A stretch of 64,000 bases of DNA, from positions 124,001 through 188,000 of the forward strand of contig JADNRV010000074.1 in NCBI GenBank assembly GCA_015499995.1. The letters are read 5' to 3'. Position numbers and translations under genes: made by a program. A model generated the notes under the pieces. It searched no databases and was not told where the DNA came from. It saw nothing but the letters and a program-made list of their open reading frames with translations. Numbering within the stretch: the first letter of the stretch is position 1; every line of letters starts with the position of its first letter. Source of the DNA: Flammula alnicola. Lineage: Eukaryota; Basidiomycota; Agaricomycetes; Agaricales; Strophariaceae. Shown one piece after another: positions 11,355-21,026 of this stretch.

Positions 11355-12680
11355 TTGGCTAGAACCCGAATCACTCGATCCTCCACTCGAGAACAGATCC
11401 CAGTAGAACCCACACCCGAACCGTCCACCCCTAGCACCTCTTCCCGGCAACTCTCCGAAACCCTCGAAGAACAAGAACGCCCTCTCACTCCTACACAGAC
11501 CCCTTCAGGAGAAAGGACCCCCGTTCAGTTCCCTTCTATCTTCGACGATCGAAACGACTTTCCTCAAGGTACTAGCGAAAGCTCTGCACCTCCCCCTGAC
11601 CCTCCTAGTTCTTCAGAGGAACTCTCACCTCCCCCAGGACGACAACCCCCGAGAGGTCCACCTCCACCTCCACCTCCACCGCCAGGACCACCAGGACAAC
11701 AGACCACTATACCAATGGCAGCACCAGCGAAGGAAATAAACCTGAACCGTCCCCAGAATTTCAATGGCGATATTGAAAAATATACACCATGGATGAAATC
11801 AGTACTCCTCTACCTCAAGATCAACAGTGCTGTCTACGACACCGATGAGAAGAAAATAGGATTCGCTCTCTCCTTTATGACCGAAGGAGCTGCTGCAGCC
11901 TGGGCAGAGCAATTCTATGACTCTCATATGGTAGCAGCCACCGCTACGGTTCCAACCCATTTAAATCTAGGAACCTGGGACGCCTTCAAAACTCAGATTG
12001 ACGTCGACTACGCCATTACCAACTCGCAAGGAAATGCCTTAGGAAAACTCTACGACATCAGACAGGGGAAGAAGACGATGGACGAGCACATCAACGACTT
12101 CAAGATCCTCGTCATGAAATCAGGCATTACCGATCCACTGGCCCTGATTGATCTGTTCCGAAGATCAATCGGAAAGAAGTTGAGAGAAGCAATCATGACT
12201 AGCGACACACCTCCCATAACTCTCCAAGGATGGTATGATGCAGCCAAGAAGCGAGACACCGCCGCCAATATCTCTAGGACGATTTCTGCGAGATACGAAG
12301 GGCAACCTTCCACCCCGAAACCCGAACGACCTGAAAGGAGACCATTCTCCTACAAGCCCCGAGACCCAGACGCTATGGACATCGATGCCATGTCTGTAGA
12401 GAAACGAAACGACCTGCTCCGCCGAGGAGCTTGCTTTATCTGCGAGCAGACTGGACATCTGGCTCGAGACTGCCCGAAACGAAGAACGAACACGAACACG
12501 AACGCGAACAAGCCCTGGAGAACGAACTCGAACCCGAACCCGAATTGGAAGAACCCGAACCCACCAGCCAAAAAGAAAATGACTGGACGAGAAACGGGCG
12601 CGCACATCCGCGCACTTATCGAAGAACTGGACGAAACCGAAAGAACTGACTGTTTGGATGACTTAGGAAAGGATTTTTGA
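11355..12680 (+). CDS. Gag polyprotein of the Ty3/gypsy element, no ATG at expected start
   Basis: The ORF has a Pro-rich N-terminal region, the retrotransposon gag domain (FNGDIEKYTPWMKSVLLYL to about LQGWYDAAKKRD) and one CCHC zinc knuckle (CFICEQTGHLARDC) that should bind element RNA. The likely start ...LARTRITRSSTRE begins with TTG at 11355. No in-frame ATG lies between the stop at 11283 and 11355; the first downstream is at about 11716, just before the gag core. Either the start codon was lost (ATG to TTG) or translation starts at a non-AUG or internal codon. The ORF ends at 12680, overlapping the pol frame by a few bases, which fits -1 frameshifting or reinitiation. Confidence 0.88.
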   Translation: MARTRITRSSTREQIPVEPTPEPSTPSTSSRQLSETLEEQERPLTPTQTPSGERTPVQFPSIFDDRNDFPQGTSESSAPPPDPPSSSEELSPPPGRQPPRGPPPPPPPPPGPPGQQTTIPMAAPAKEINLNRPQNFNGDIEKYTPWMKSVLLYLKINSAVYDTDEKKIGFALSFMTEGAAAAWAEQFYDSHMVAATATVPTHLNLGTWDAFKTQIDVDYAITNSQGNALGKLYDIRQGKKTMDEHINDFKILVMKSGITDPLALIDLFRRSIGKKLREAIMTSDTPPITLQGWYDAAKKRDTAANISRTISARYEGQPSTPKPERPERRPFSYKPRDPDAMDIDAMSVEKRNDLLRRGACFICEQTGHLARDCPKRRTNTNTNANKPWRTNSNPNPNWKNPNPPAKKKMTGRETGAHIRALIEELDETERTDCLDDLGKDF

Positions 12681-15600
12681 TTAGGGGGTACGATACAACG
12701 TGCGTAGCCTCCTATGTTCTCGTTCAATCTGTATTAGTAGCCGAAATAGAGAATAAGACTATGCTTTTACCTTGTTCTCTTTCGAGTGAAAATACGCGAG
12801 AAGAAACCGTTGAAACCTCGGCCCTGCTGGACTCCGGAGCAGCAGGAACTTTTATGGACCAAAACTTTGCAAAGGAACACGAACTACGACCCCGACGACT
12901 ACTCACTCCGATCAAAGCAAAAAACGTGGACGGGACCTACAACAAGAAAGGGACCATTACTCACTACGTCATAATGCACCTGACCCTGAACGGAAGAACC
13001 ACCCTGACCAAATTCTTGATTACCGGCCTCGGCAAACAATCAATCATCTTAGGATATCCTTGGCTGGAAGATCTAAACCCCGATATTGACTGGCGATCAG
13101 GAACCCTGGCTTGGCGAGATCACTGGGACGATGCTCGAGTACAGAAACTGGAAACGGAAAACGAAACAGAACCGGCACTAGGATCCGACAGGAGCCCCAC
13201 TTGTGAAGAGTATACTCCCACAATGAAGAGGACTGTCGAGACTGAAGAAATCGACCCGACGGCCGATCTGTTGATATCTTATATCAACGGAGAACTCACT
13301 TCAGAAGCAGAGGAAACCTGGATCAACGCCAAGACCACGGCAGCCCAAACCTTTGCCTTCGCAGAGAAAGAAGTCGCCCCGAAGAAGACCTTGGAAGAAA
13401 TGATTCCCCAAGAATACCGTGAATACATGGATCTATTCGACAAGAAAGCTGCCTCCCGATTCCCTGAGTCAAGACCATGGGATCACAAGATCGAGATGAA
13501 AGAAGGATTTGTACCCAAGTCCTTCAAAACCTACGCGCTTTCTCTGACAGAAGAAAAGAAACTTGGAGAATTCTTGACGGAGAATTTGGACAAAGGATAC
13601 ATTCGACCCTCAAAATCCCCGATGGCCTCTCCCTTCTTCTATACCAACAAGAAGGATGGTGATCTCAGACCCTGCCAGGACTATCACTTCCTGAACGAAT
13701 GGACGATCCCGAACGCTTACCCGTTGCCCCTCATCCCTGAACTAATGGACAAACTGAAAGGAGCCAAGTACTTCACTAAGCTCGACATCCGATGGGGGTA
13801 CAACAACGTCAGAATCAGAGACGGAGACCAATGGAAAGCTGCCTTCAAGACCAACAAAGGGCTTTTCGAACCTATGGTCATGTTCTTCGGCATGCCAACT
13901 CACCAGCAACCTTCCAAGCGATGATGGACGACATTTTTAAGGATATGACAGACAAAACTCTGGACGAACACTGGATCATAATCTATATGGACGACATCTT
14001 CCTCTTCTCCAGCAGCAGAGAGAAACTAAAGGATACACTAAACGAGTCCTGCAAAGACTCCGAGACAACGACCTATTCCTAAAGCCCGAAAAGTGTCTAT
14101 TCGAACAGACAAAAATAGAATGGCTCGGAATGATTATCGAAGAAGGCCGGATCAGCATGGACCCTGCGAAATTGAAAGGAATCGCGGAATGGCCAGTTCC
14201 GCAAACCCTGAAACAAGTCCGATCATTTCTTGGTTTCGGCAACTTCTACCGGCGCTTTATCCGAGCCTATTCAGAAATAGCGAGGGCGCTAAACGAACTT
14301 CTGAAAAAGGACCAAAAATTCGAATGGACCGAAGCAGCGCAAACCGCCTTCGACACGCTCAAGGCCAAATTCACGGAAGAACCAGTACTTTTGATGCCTG
14401 ATCCGACGAAACCCTTCCAAATTGAATGCGATGCTTCAAAATATGCCTCGGGTGCGGTGCTCTCCCAGCTAGATGTAAACGGTGCCAGACATCCTTGCGC
14501 ATTCCTGTCGAAGACTTTCTCCCCAGCGGAACGAAACTATGAAATTTACGATCGAGAATTACTTGCGATTATCAGAGCCCTGCAAGACTGGAGACATTAT
14601 ATCCAAGGATCACCGCATACGACGACCGTACTCTCCGACCATAAGAATCTCACCTACTTCCGCTCGGCACAGCGATTGAACCGAAGACAAGCACGATGGT
14701 CGTTATTACTATCGGAATACGACATCAAACTCGTTCATCAGGCCGGCACCAAGATGGTACAAGCCGATGCATTATCTAGAAGACCAGACCATGTACCGGA
14801 CGATGACAACGACAATGAAGACGTCACCCTTCTGCCAAATGACATGTTTATTCGACTTATCGACGTCGAACTGCAAGATAAAATCATGCAAACCGATAAC
14901 CTCGACGACGAAGCCAGCAAAGCTGTCAAATTGCTGCTTGAACTCGGACCAGCAGAAGCTCGAAGAGAACTGCAAGACTGGACAATGGAATACAAGGACG
15001 ACAAGAAATTACTCTTCTACAAAGGAAAAAACTATATTCCGAACGATCTATCACTCAGGCGCGACATTCTAAAACGCTATCACGACTCTCCCACGGCAGG
15101 ACACCCAGGAGAATTGGAAACATTCAACGCAGTCAGACAACACTATTGGTGGCCAGGACTTAGGACATTCGTCAAAAATTATGTCAAAGGATGCGGACCC
15201 TGCCAACAATTCAAAATCAACAGGACGCCCTCGAAACCGGCCCTGCTCCCTGCGGAAGGACAAAACTCGAACAGACCTTGGGCAGAACCGTCAATGGACT
15301 TTATCACGGACTTACCTCCAGTAGACGGATGCAATGCATTATTAGTCGTGGTCGACTATAAGTCTACGAAGGGGGTGATTGCTATACCCTGCTCAATTTC
15401 GATCGATCATGAAGGCACCAGTCAACTCTTATTGGACAACCTTTACAAAAGATATGGACTCCCCGATGCAATTACCTCTGACAGAGACCCCCGATTCGCT
15501 GCGAAAGCCTTCCAGGAACTCCTGAAGCTACTTGGAATAAAGTCCAAATTGTCTACAGCCTTCCATCCTCAGACAGACGGCTCTACAGAGAGGTTTAATC

Positions 15601-16337
15601 AGGAAATTGAAGCCTACTTTTCAATCTACTGTTCATCCAATCCAACCACTTGGAAGAAAAATGTCGGAATTCTGGAATTTACCCACAACAATCGAAGACA
15701 CGCAGACCGACAGAAGACTCCTTTCGAGCTATCCTTGGGTTACTCCCCCGTGCCTATACCCACTTCCTTCGAACATACCGACTTCCCTGATGTAGAAGAA
15801 AGACTCCGTCAGCTTGACAAGGATCGAAACGAAGCTCTAGCGGCTCACGAACTCGCTAGGGCCAGGATCGCGGAACGGATTCGATCAAACTTTAAACCAT
15901 TTAAACAAGGACAACTGGTATGGCTAGATTCCCGAAACCTGAAAACGCGTTACAACAAGAAAATGGCACCTAGACGCGAAGGACCGTTCCCGATCAAAGA
16001 CGTCCTAGGACCAGTAACGTATAGGCTAGAACTCCCATCCACCTGGCGAATCCACGATGTCTTCCACGCCACCCTACTCATGCCTTATGAAGAAAACGAC
16101 GTACACGGTCCCAACTTCACCAGACCGCCACCAGACGACATAGGAGGAGAACACGAGTATGAAGTGGAATCTATTATTAACCACCGACGGTTCCGGAACA
16201 ATCACTACAGATACCTCGTGAAATGGATCGGATATCCGATCACCGAAGCCACGTGGGAACCTGAGTCATCTTTTGACAACGCACAGGATATCCTGCACGA
16301 CTATCAACAGCGCCTACACATCACTCACAACGATTAA
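12677..16337 (+). pseudogene. Pol polyprotein (PR-RT-RNaseH-IN-chromodomain) with two frameshifts
   Basis: Domain order is visible: retropepsin (ALLDSGAAGTFMD); reverse transcriptase (KLDIRWGYNNVRI, YMDDIFLFSS); RNase H (FQIECDASKYASGAVLSQL); integrase zinc region (HYWWPGLRTFVKNYVKGC), integrase core (MDFITDLPP, TSDRDPRFA, HPQTDGSTERFNQ); and a C-terminal chromodomain (YEVESIINHRRF...YLVKWIGYPITEATWEPES). The frame shifts near 13892, just before SPATFQAMMD, where one base seems to be missing, and again near 14020-14040 before RVLQRLRDNDLFLKPEKC. From about 14050 to 16337 the frame is open. The chromodomain marks it as a chromovirus, which would target integration to modified chromatin. Confidence 0.92.
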
Positions 16338-16343
16338 CCCGAA

Positions 16344-16862
16344 ATGGCGCCTATCACTTTCTATACTTGGGTCCCACCTTCCGAATTCGAAGACCTATTC
16401 CCGGAATTACCATACCACTCTCCCCGATGCCCTTCACTATTCGCAGAATGGAAACCAGTTAACGTCCCTCATGACGACGGCACCATCGCGATCCAAAATC
16501 TCCAAGAAATCAGACGCCGGTTAGAATGGCGCAGAGAGGAGTTAGAAGAATACATGAAAGAAGAAAACATCAAGAAAATACCAGTCGACCCCGAAGACAC
16601 CTCCCTCCCATGGCGAGTCACCAGAGGGTCTCTTGATCCCCTTACCCGGGTCATTCTGACTCAGAACAACCCGACAATCTCCCTTTCTCCTGAACCCGCA
16701 TCCCGGTTTTCCATCACCCCGACACAAGAAGACCCGACCCCGATGGCCTATGGGCGAACGATTATCAAGAAGGCTCGGTCAGAACCGATCCTGTCCTCCC
16801 TTCGCAAATTAACCAAGTCATTCGAAGACTTAGCCAAGTCATTCCGGCAGCGCACCAAATGA
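16344..16862 (+). CDS. Accessory ORF 1 downstream of pol (unknown function)
   Basis: A 172-residue ORF starting MAPITFYTWVPPSEFEDLF, seven bases after the pol stop and on the same strand. It is hydrophilic, with a charged helical centre (RRRLEWRREELEEYMKEENIKK) likely to form a coiled coil, and a Lys/Ser-rich C-terminus. No known motif. The tight spacing to pol and position inside the LTRs show it belongs to the element. It might be expressed by reinitiation after pol or from a subgenomic or spliced RNA. Confidence 0.6.
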   Translation: MAPITFYTWVPPSEFEDLFPELPYHSPRCPSLFAEWKPVNVPHDDGTIAIQNLQEIRRRLEWRREELEEYMKEENIKKIPVDPEDTSLPWRVTRGSLDPLTRVILTQNNPTISLSPEPASRFSITPTQEDPTPMAYGRTIIKKARSEPILSSLRKLTKSFEDLAKSFRQRTK

Positions 16863-16974
16863 GTCGAAGGACCATAGGGGTTGTCGAAAAAAAAAAAATC
16901 CCATAGTGTACCAAAATTTGTATTTAAGCAGGACAAATCACATCCTGCTACCCCATTCCCAAACCCACTCAGAC

Positions 16975-17979
16975 ATGTCTGGGGCCTCTCAATATATCCA
17001 ACAGATCGTCGATGCCAACGCTCAAGCTAGCGCGTTGGAACCAGTCAGGTCGACTTCTCCCACCCCGGTCCCTACCAGCTCTGACCCTGCGATAACCATC
17101 TCCTCAGCAACCTCGTCTCCCGCCACCGGCCCAAATCGGATTCCTATCCATCGCCCCACTCTCCGCGGTACCCCGGCTTCCCGACGTTCGGCCATAGATC
17201 ATGCCGTCCGAAACTTTAGAGCCACCACTGACGCCTCCGATCGCTCTGCGGAGCCAGGTCCTCAGGCACGTCAAGGTTCTTTGGAGCCCGGCGAAATCCC
17301 TACTGGTCGTTCCGTCCCTGCACCCTGGTCCACGGCCCATGTCCCACTCCTTACCTATGAAGAGTTTCGATTGGAAATCCTTTCGGATAGGGACTTCGAT
17401 CAAATCATTGAAGCAGTTGCTGGAAATTATCACTTACAATACAACGTCGAAGCCATTCACAACGCCCACCAGACCATCGACAATCTCACCCTGGAACTAG
17501 CCCGCCAACGCACCATCGCGCTCAATGCGTTCGACCAAGCTATGTGGCACGGACTCGCTGACCGCGTCGAGCCCATATTTTCCCTTCGCAGAAGAAGACG
17601 CGTCGACAGGGCTAACGCCAGCCTTGGGGTATTCCCTATCTCAGTTGAAACATCCAACTCCTCAAACCCGGACCAGCGCCCCCGTACCCTTAGGCGAACC
17701 GCTCCCGTTCGACCACGCAATCCCACCGCCTCTACGACTAGATGCTACGGTCGCATTTGCTTCATCTGTGGAGCCACCGATCACGTAAAAAAGGATTGCT
17801 CCCGTTTCATTTGCCGAATCTGCCATGAAGCGCGCCCCGGCCATGTCCAGTCGGACTGTCCGCGCTGGAGTTCCTCCAGCAACTCATCCCACGATGACAG
17901 TCCCATCGAACTCGAAGGGGACTACTCTCTAGATCCAGAAGCAGAGGCCAACATCTCCGGCGAACCGTACGGGAACTAG
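16975..17979 (+). CDS. Accessory ORF 2 downstream of pol: double zinc-knuckle, gag-like
   Basis: The ORF starts MSGASQYIQQIVDANAQ and encodes about 334 residues. It has a Ser/Thr/Pro-rich N-terminal half, a helical middle (YEEFRLEILSDRDFDQIIEAV), then an Arg-rich stretch (RRRRRVDR) and two zinc knuckles: CFICGATDHVKKDC and CRICHEARPGHVQSDC. The tail is acidic. It resembles a second nucleocapsid-like protein, distinct from the gag at 11355-12680. A role in RNA packaging or nuclear transport is inference. It ends about 35 bases before the 3' LTR. A start upstream at about 16906 is possible but lacks ATG. Confidence 0.7.
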   Translation: MSGASQYIQQIVDANAQASALEPVRSTSPTPVPTSSDPAITISSATSSPATGPNRIPIHRPTLRGTPASRRSAIDHAVRNFRATTDASDRSAEPGPQARQGSLEPGEIPTGRSVPAPWSTAHVPLLTYEEFRLEILSDRDFDQIIEAVAGNYHLQYNVEAIHNAHQTIDNLTLELARQRTIALNAFDQAMWHGLADRVEPIFSLRRRRRVDRANASLGVFPISVETSNSSNPDQRPRTLRRTAPVRPRNPTASTTRCYGRICFICGATDHVKKDCSRFICRICHEARPGHVQSDCPRWSSSSNSSHDDSPIELEGDYSLDPEAEANISGEPYGN

Positions 17980-18013
17980 TCGAGCTGGAATCTCGACCAT
18001 AACAGGGGGGTAA

Positions 18014-18507
18014 TGTTACGGTTCGTCAGCCCGTCCCATTTTTCTTTATCTTATCTACTTCTTGTCTGTCTCGTAATGTAGCCCAGCAGTACTGGACAAT
18101 TCCGTTCCGTTATGAGTACCTTTCCGGTTCCGAATCTACTTTTAGTATGTACTATATTTAGTCCGACGACACGATTATCATCGGCATACCCTTTTGCTTA
18201 CTGTACTACTTTCTTATGACTCTGGAGGAGTCATTTAGGTACGCTTCCGCTACCTTGACACTTGGTCCGTTCGCGTCATCAACTAGTATAAAATACTGTA
18301 GTCCACTATCATGTACTTTAGCTAGTTCTTGAGAATACACGGCAACAGCCAAGTCTTCTTATAACGAAACTCACGAATACTTAAGTTGGTTCGAGTCCAA
18401 CCTCTAAGTACGAACGATTGACTTAGCAGTTGCTTGAAGATACGATTAAGGTATCACTTAGAGATAAGAACACTTATCTTTAACGTTGTTACTTGAACAT
18501 CGTAACA
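18014..18507 (+). repeat. 3' LTR of the Ty3/gypsy element
   Basis: 494 bp, TGTTACGG...CGTAACA, preceded by a polypurine tract. TATA box at 18287-18293. The last 190 bases are nearly identical to the 5' LTR, while the U3 part is clearly diverged. The same T-arm-like hairpin occurs at 18385-18401. Confidence 0.9.
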
Positions 18508-20320
18508 ACCACAGAAGGAGCATAAATGGGCGCGGTCGTTGCCGTGGCTTGCGCAGAAGCTGACTCCGGCGCCCCGAACGTTCCAATTGATGCAGATTTG
18601 ACGATTGTCGGGGGCGATGAGGCCACGGCCAGCAGAGCACTTGGACCATGCTGGTTTTCCGTCGAGGAACATAACTGGGGTGGGAGAGTCGACGTGGAGG
18701 AAAATGTTGTGGCCCTTCTCAGCGCAGATAAGGCAGCGGGTGTTGGGGGTCGTTGACTTGCTGCTGCCTGAAGGAAAGGGCTTCGGGTTGGGTTGGGAGT
18801 TGAAAGGAGTTTTCGGGTAAACCTTGGTACCCCCGTTGCCACGGTTGCCAGCTGGGAACTTCTGTGCCGCACCCTGAGAAGCGACGAGTTCCTGGAATTC
18901 CTTCCGGAGATAGTAGCTCTCCTCTGCCAGGCTAAACGCCCTGTCATAGTCTGCGGCATTGAACTTTAAGTGACGGCTCCTGTGGTCCCGACGGAACAAC
19001 AACTCCATGCCTTTCCACGCATCGTACAGCTCGTCTCTCTGCGTCAATGTGTTGAAAAAGTTAAAATGCTTCTCAAACCAAAGCGCGTGCTCTCCATCGC
19101 TCCCAGTGCTATCCCTAGCAATCTGGAAGTTCCACATATTAATAGCTGCCTCGGACCACTGGCTGCAAGTGAGCGTGAGTTCCTGGCCGAAACGCGCAGA
19201 GAGTTTGTCAACATCGAGGACATAAATCCCCTTTGTCTCTCCGGGTAACGGATTGGACTTGATGGTAGGCAGGGTCGCTGCTTCGTCAATCAAAATTCGT
19301 AAGTTCTGAGTTAGGAAGAACGGAAGGGGAATTGCAACACAGCCCTCGGTGTCAAACAAGGTCTGGGCGAATTCAATGGGAACCGGTTGGCCGACGATTC
19401 TCTCGACATGATTTGACCCATCCATGCAGCGTCTCTTGGAGATTCTGAGCTCATCGGCCGAAAGCTTGACGCTGTCATCTGCCTTTCTCTTTAGCTTTTC
19501 TTCCTTGTCCTTGAGTTCTTCATCCGCTAAGAATGTCGCCAGGCTGCTATAAATATAGTCACGGAATGTGAGAACAAATGAAGGGACCCTTAATCGGACT
19601 AGATCGTCAGCGTCGATCGTGATCAACGAGGCCGTTTCGGATCCGGGGACAGGGTGAGCGACAGGATCCCTGGCATTATCGAGAGTCTTGTTGCGTCTAG
19701 CATCATTGTCAGCCTCAATCTGTTTGTTCCTCTGCAGTAGTGATGGGCACGGGTGCTGACACCCGTGCGGGTTTGCGGGTACGGGTGTGGCGGGTGCGGG
19801 TGCGGGTGCACTTTGAGTGACCCTCAGCCAACCCGCACCCGTGTGCCAGGGTCACGGGTTTTCGGCCGGCACACGGAAAACTCCGAAATGTGTGTCCAAC
19901 ACGTTCTTTAGTTACCTGAATAATTAATTATGTAATGTAATTTTCCAAAATGTATTCTAATTTTAATTTAACATAGTTCTGCTAGCACAAGTTCTCACGA
20001 CGCCCATCAAACCCGCACGGGTTTCTGTACCCACGGGTCACCTGCAAACCCGCACCTGCAAGCACGGGATCCCGTACCCGTGGCCACGGGTGCGGGTTTT
20101 GGCGGGTACGGGTGCGGGTCGACAAAAAATTGCCCGCGGGTTACCCGTGCCCATCACTACTCTGCAGTATAGCAGTCAGTGAGAGTGATTTTAAGAGCAT
20201 GACAATAGCGGGAGAGGAATGGGTGCGAGAAACGCGAGGAGCCGGAGGGGCCTGGTTTGCGGGAGGACCCTGAGGCGCGGGAGGACCCTGAGTTGCGGCA
20301 TTAACGGTCTGGTCGGTCAT
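18508..20320 (-). pseudogene. DIRS-like (tyrosine-recombinase) retroelement ORF1, truncated and split
   Basis: A minus-strand ORF starts at 20320 (MTDQTVNAATQGPPAPQG) and is interrupted by a MITE at 19738-20159; removing it joins ...LTAILQ to RNKQIEADND in frame. The protein then has a Lys-rich coil, a central alpha-helical region and a Cys/His-rich C-terminus: CLICAEKGHNIFLH, a GKPAWSKC segment, ICINWNVRGAGVSFC and HLCSFCG. This Cys-rich layout, ending in H-x-C-S-x-C-G, is what I associate with ORF1 of fungal DIRS-like elements. It is cut at 18508 by the Ty3/gypsy LTR; no reverse transcriptase or recombinase part is seen. The family assignment is moderate. Confidence 0.6.
19738..20159. mobile_element. 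hAT-like MITE with 8-bp target duplication (second family)
   Basis: The 422-bp element begins TAGTGATGGGCACGGGTG and ends with CACCCGTGCCCATCACTA-like sequence, flanked by CTCTGCAG on both sides (19730-19737 and 20160-20167). Subterminal sequence consists of many variants of CGGGTGCGGGTACGGGTG; the centre is AT-rich and non-coding. Same terminal TAGTGATG and same 8-bp duplication as the element at 7609, but an unrelated subterminal repeat. It interrupts the DIRS-like ORF1. Confidence 0.9.
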
Positions 20321-20436
20321 CGTGTCGGTGAAAAAACGGGAAAGGAGGGGAGAGTGAGTATGAGTATGGTGGAAGAGCTTTTCGGATGTTTAGAGCTCGA
20401 AAAAACTTGACGACGACCGAGGAAAGGACTTTTTTC

Positions 20437-20552
20437 GCGTCAGAACCAGATCCGATGCGATGGGGAGAGGTACTCCCCAGTGCATAGGCATATATTGTTA
20501 TTTGTACATATGATTTACAAATCAGTGATGGGAAGACCTCTGGTTCTGACGC
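20437..20552. repeat. 14-bp perfect inverted repeat beside the DIRS-like ORF
   Basis: GCGTCAGAACCAGA (20437-20450) recurs inverted as TCTGGTTCTGACGC (20539-20552), with 88 bases between. It lies about 120 bases upstream of the DIRS-like ORF1 start. It may be part of the inverted termini such elements carry, or a separate small transposon end. The rest of 20321-21026 shows no supported gene. Confidence 0.5.
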
Positions 20553-21026
20553 TGGGCGTTATCGTATCCTAAGATGAGCTTGCCCTCGTTCCTCGGGCTT
20601 GCTCATCACGGATGTTGCGTTCATTGTTGGCGACCATCATCGTGAAGCGTTAAAAAGTCTTGAAGGCACCGTTGAAGGCAAGTACAAATTGTTGGATGAG
20701 TGTCAAGGCTAACTCACAAGAAACAGGCCCTTCTTTTGCATCTAGGAGACCTTCAATGTCGTAACGTTCTTCCTGGCGTTTAAATTACAGTGCATAATAT
20801 TGCGCCCCACATCAACTGCACCACATCTTATTCCCGGCAAATCTGACAACCGTGGTTGTCTACACGCACAGCGACGGTTAGGCGGCCCCGACACACGTTC
20901 CTCGTGGCACAGAAGCACCCTCATAATAGGTCACGCGTAAACCATCGTCGTCGAAGCTTTAAAAGCGTGTCGCTTCGACGGACAAGCGGACCGAGCCTAT
21001 CGTTGACGAATCCAACTCTTGCTGCT

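Larger units (their letters stand above)
10710..18507 (+). mobile_element. Ty3/gypsy LTR retrotransposon (chromovirus type), damaged
   Basis: A 7.8-kb element with both LTRs (TGTTACGG...CGTAACA): gag, pol (protease, reverse transcriptase, RNase H, integrase, chromodomain), two accessory ORFs, a polypurine tract (CAGGGGGGTAA, 18003-18013) and the 3' LTR. Pol has two frameshifts in reverse transcriptase, so the copy cannot be autonomous. Bases flanking the LTRs differ (CTTGG before the 5' LTR, ACCAC after the 3' LTR), so there is no target duplication. Its right end truncates the DIRS-like ORF at 18508. Confidence 0.93.

Noticed and set aside
20856..21026. Upstream extension of the histidine phosphatase (Arg-rich peptide)
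   Set aside because: Starting at the Met at 21027 gives a clean signal peptide, whereas the extension is Arg-rich and would bury it.
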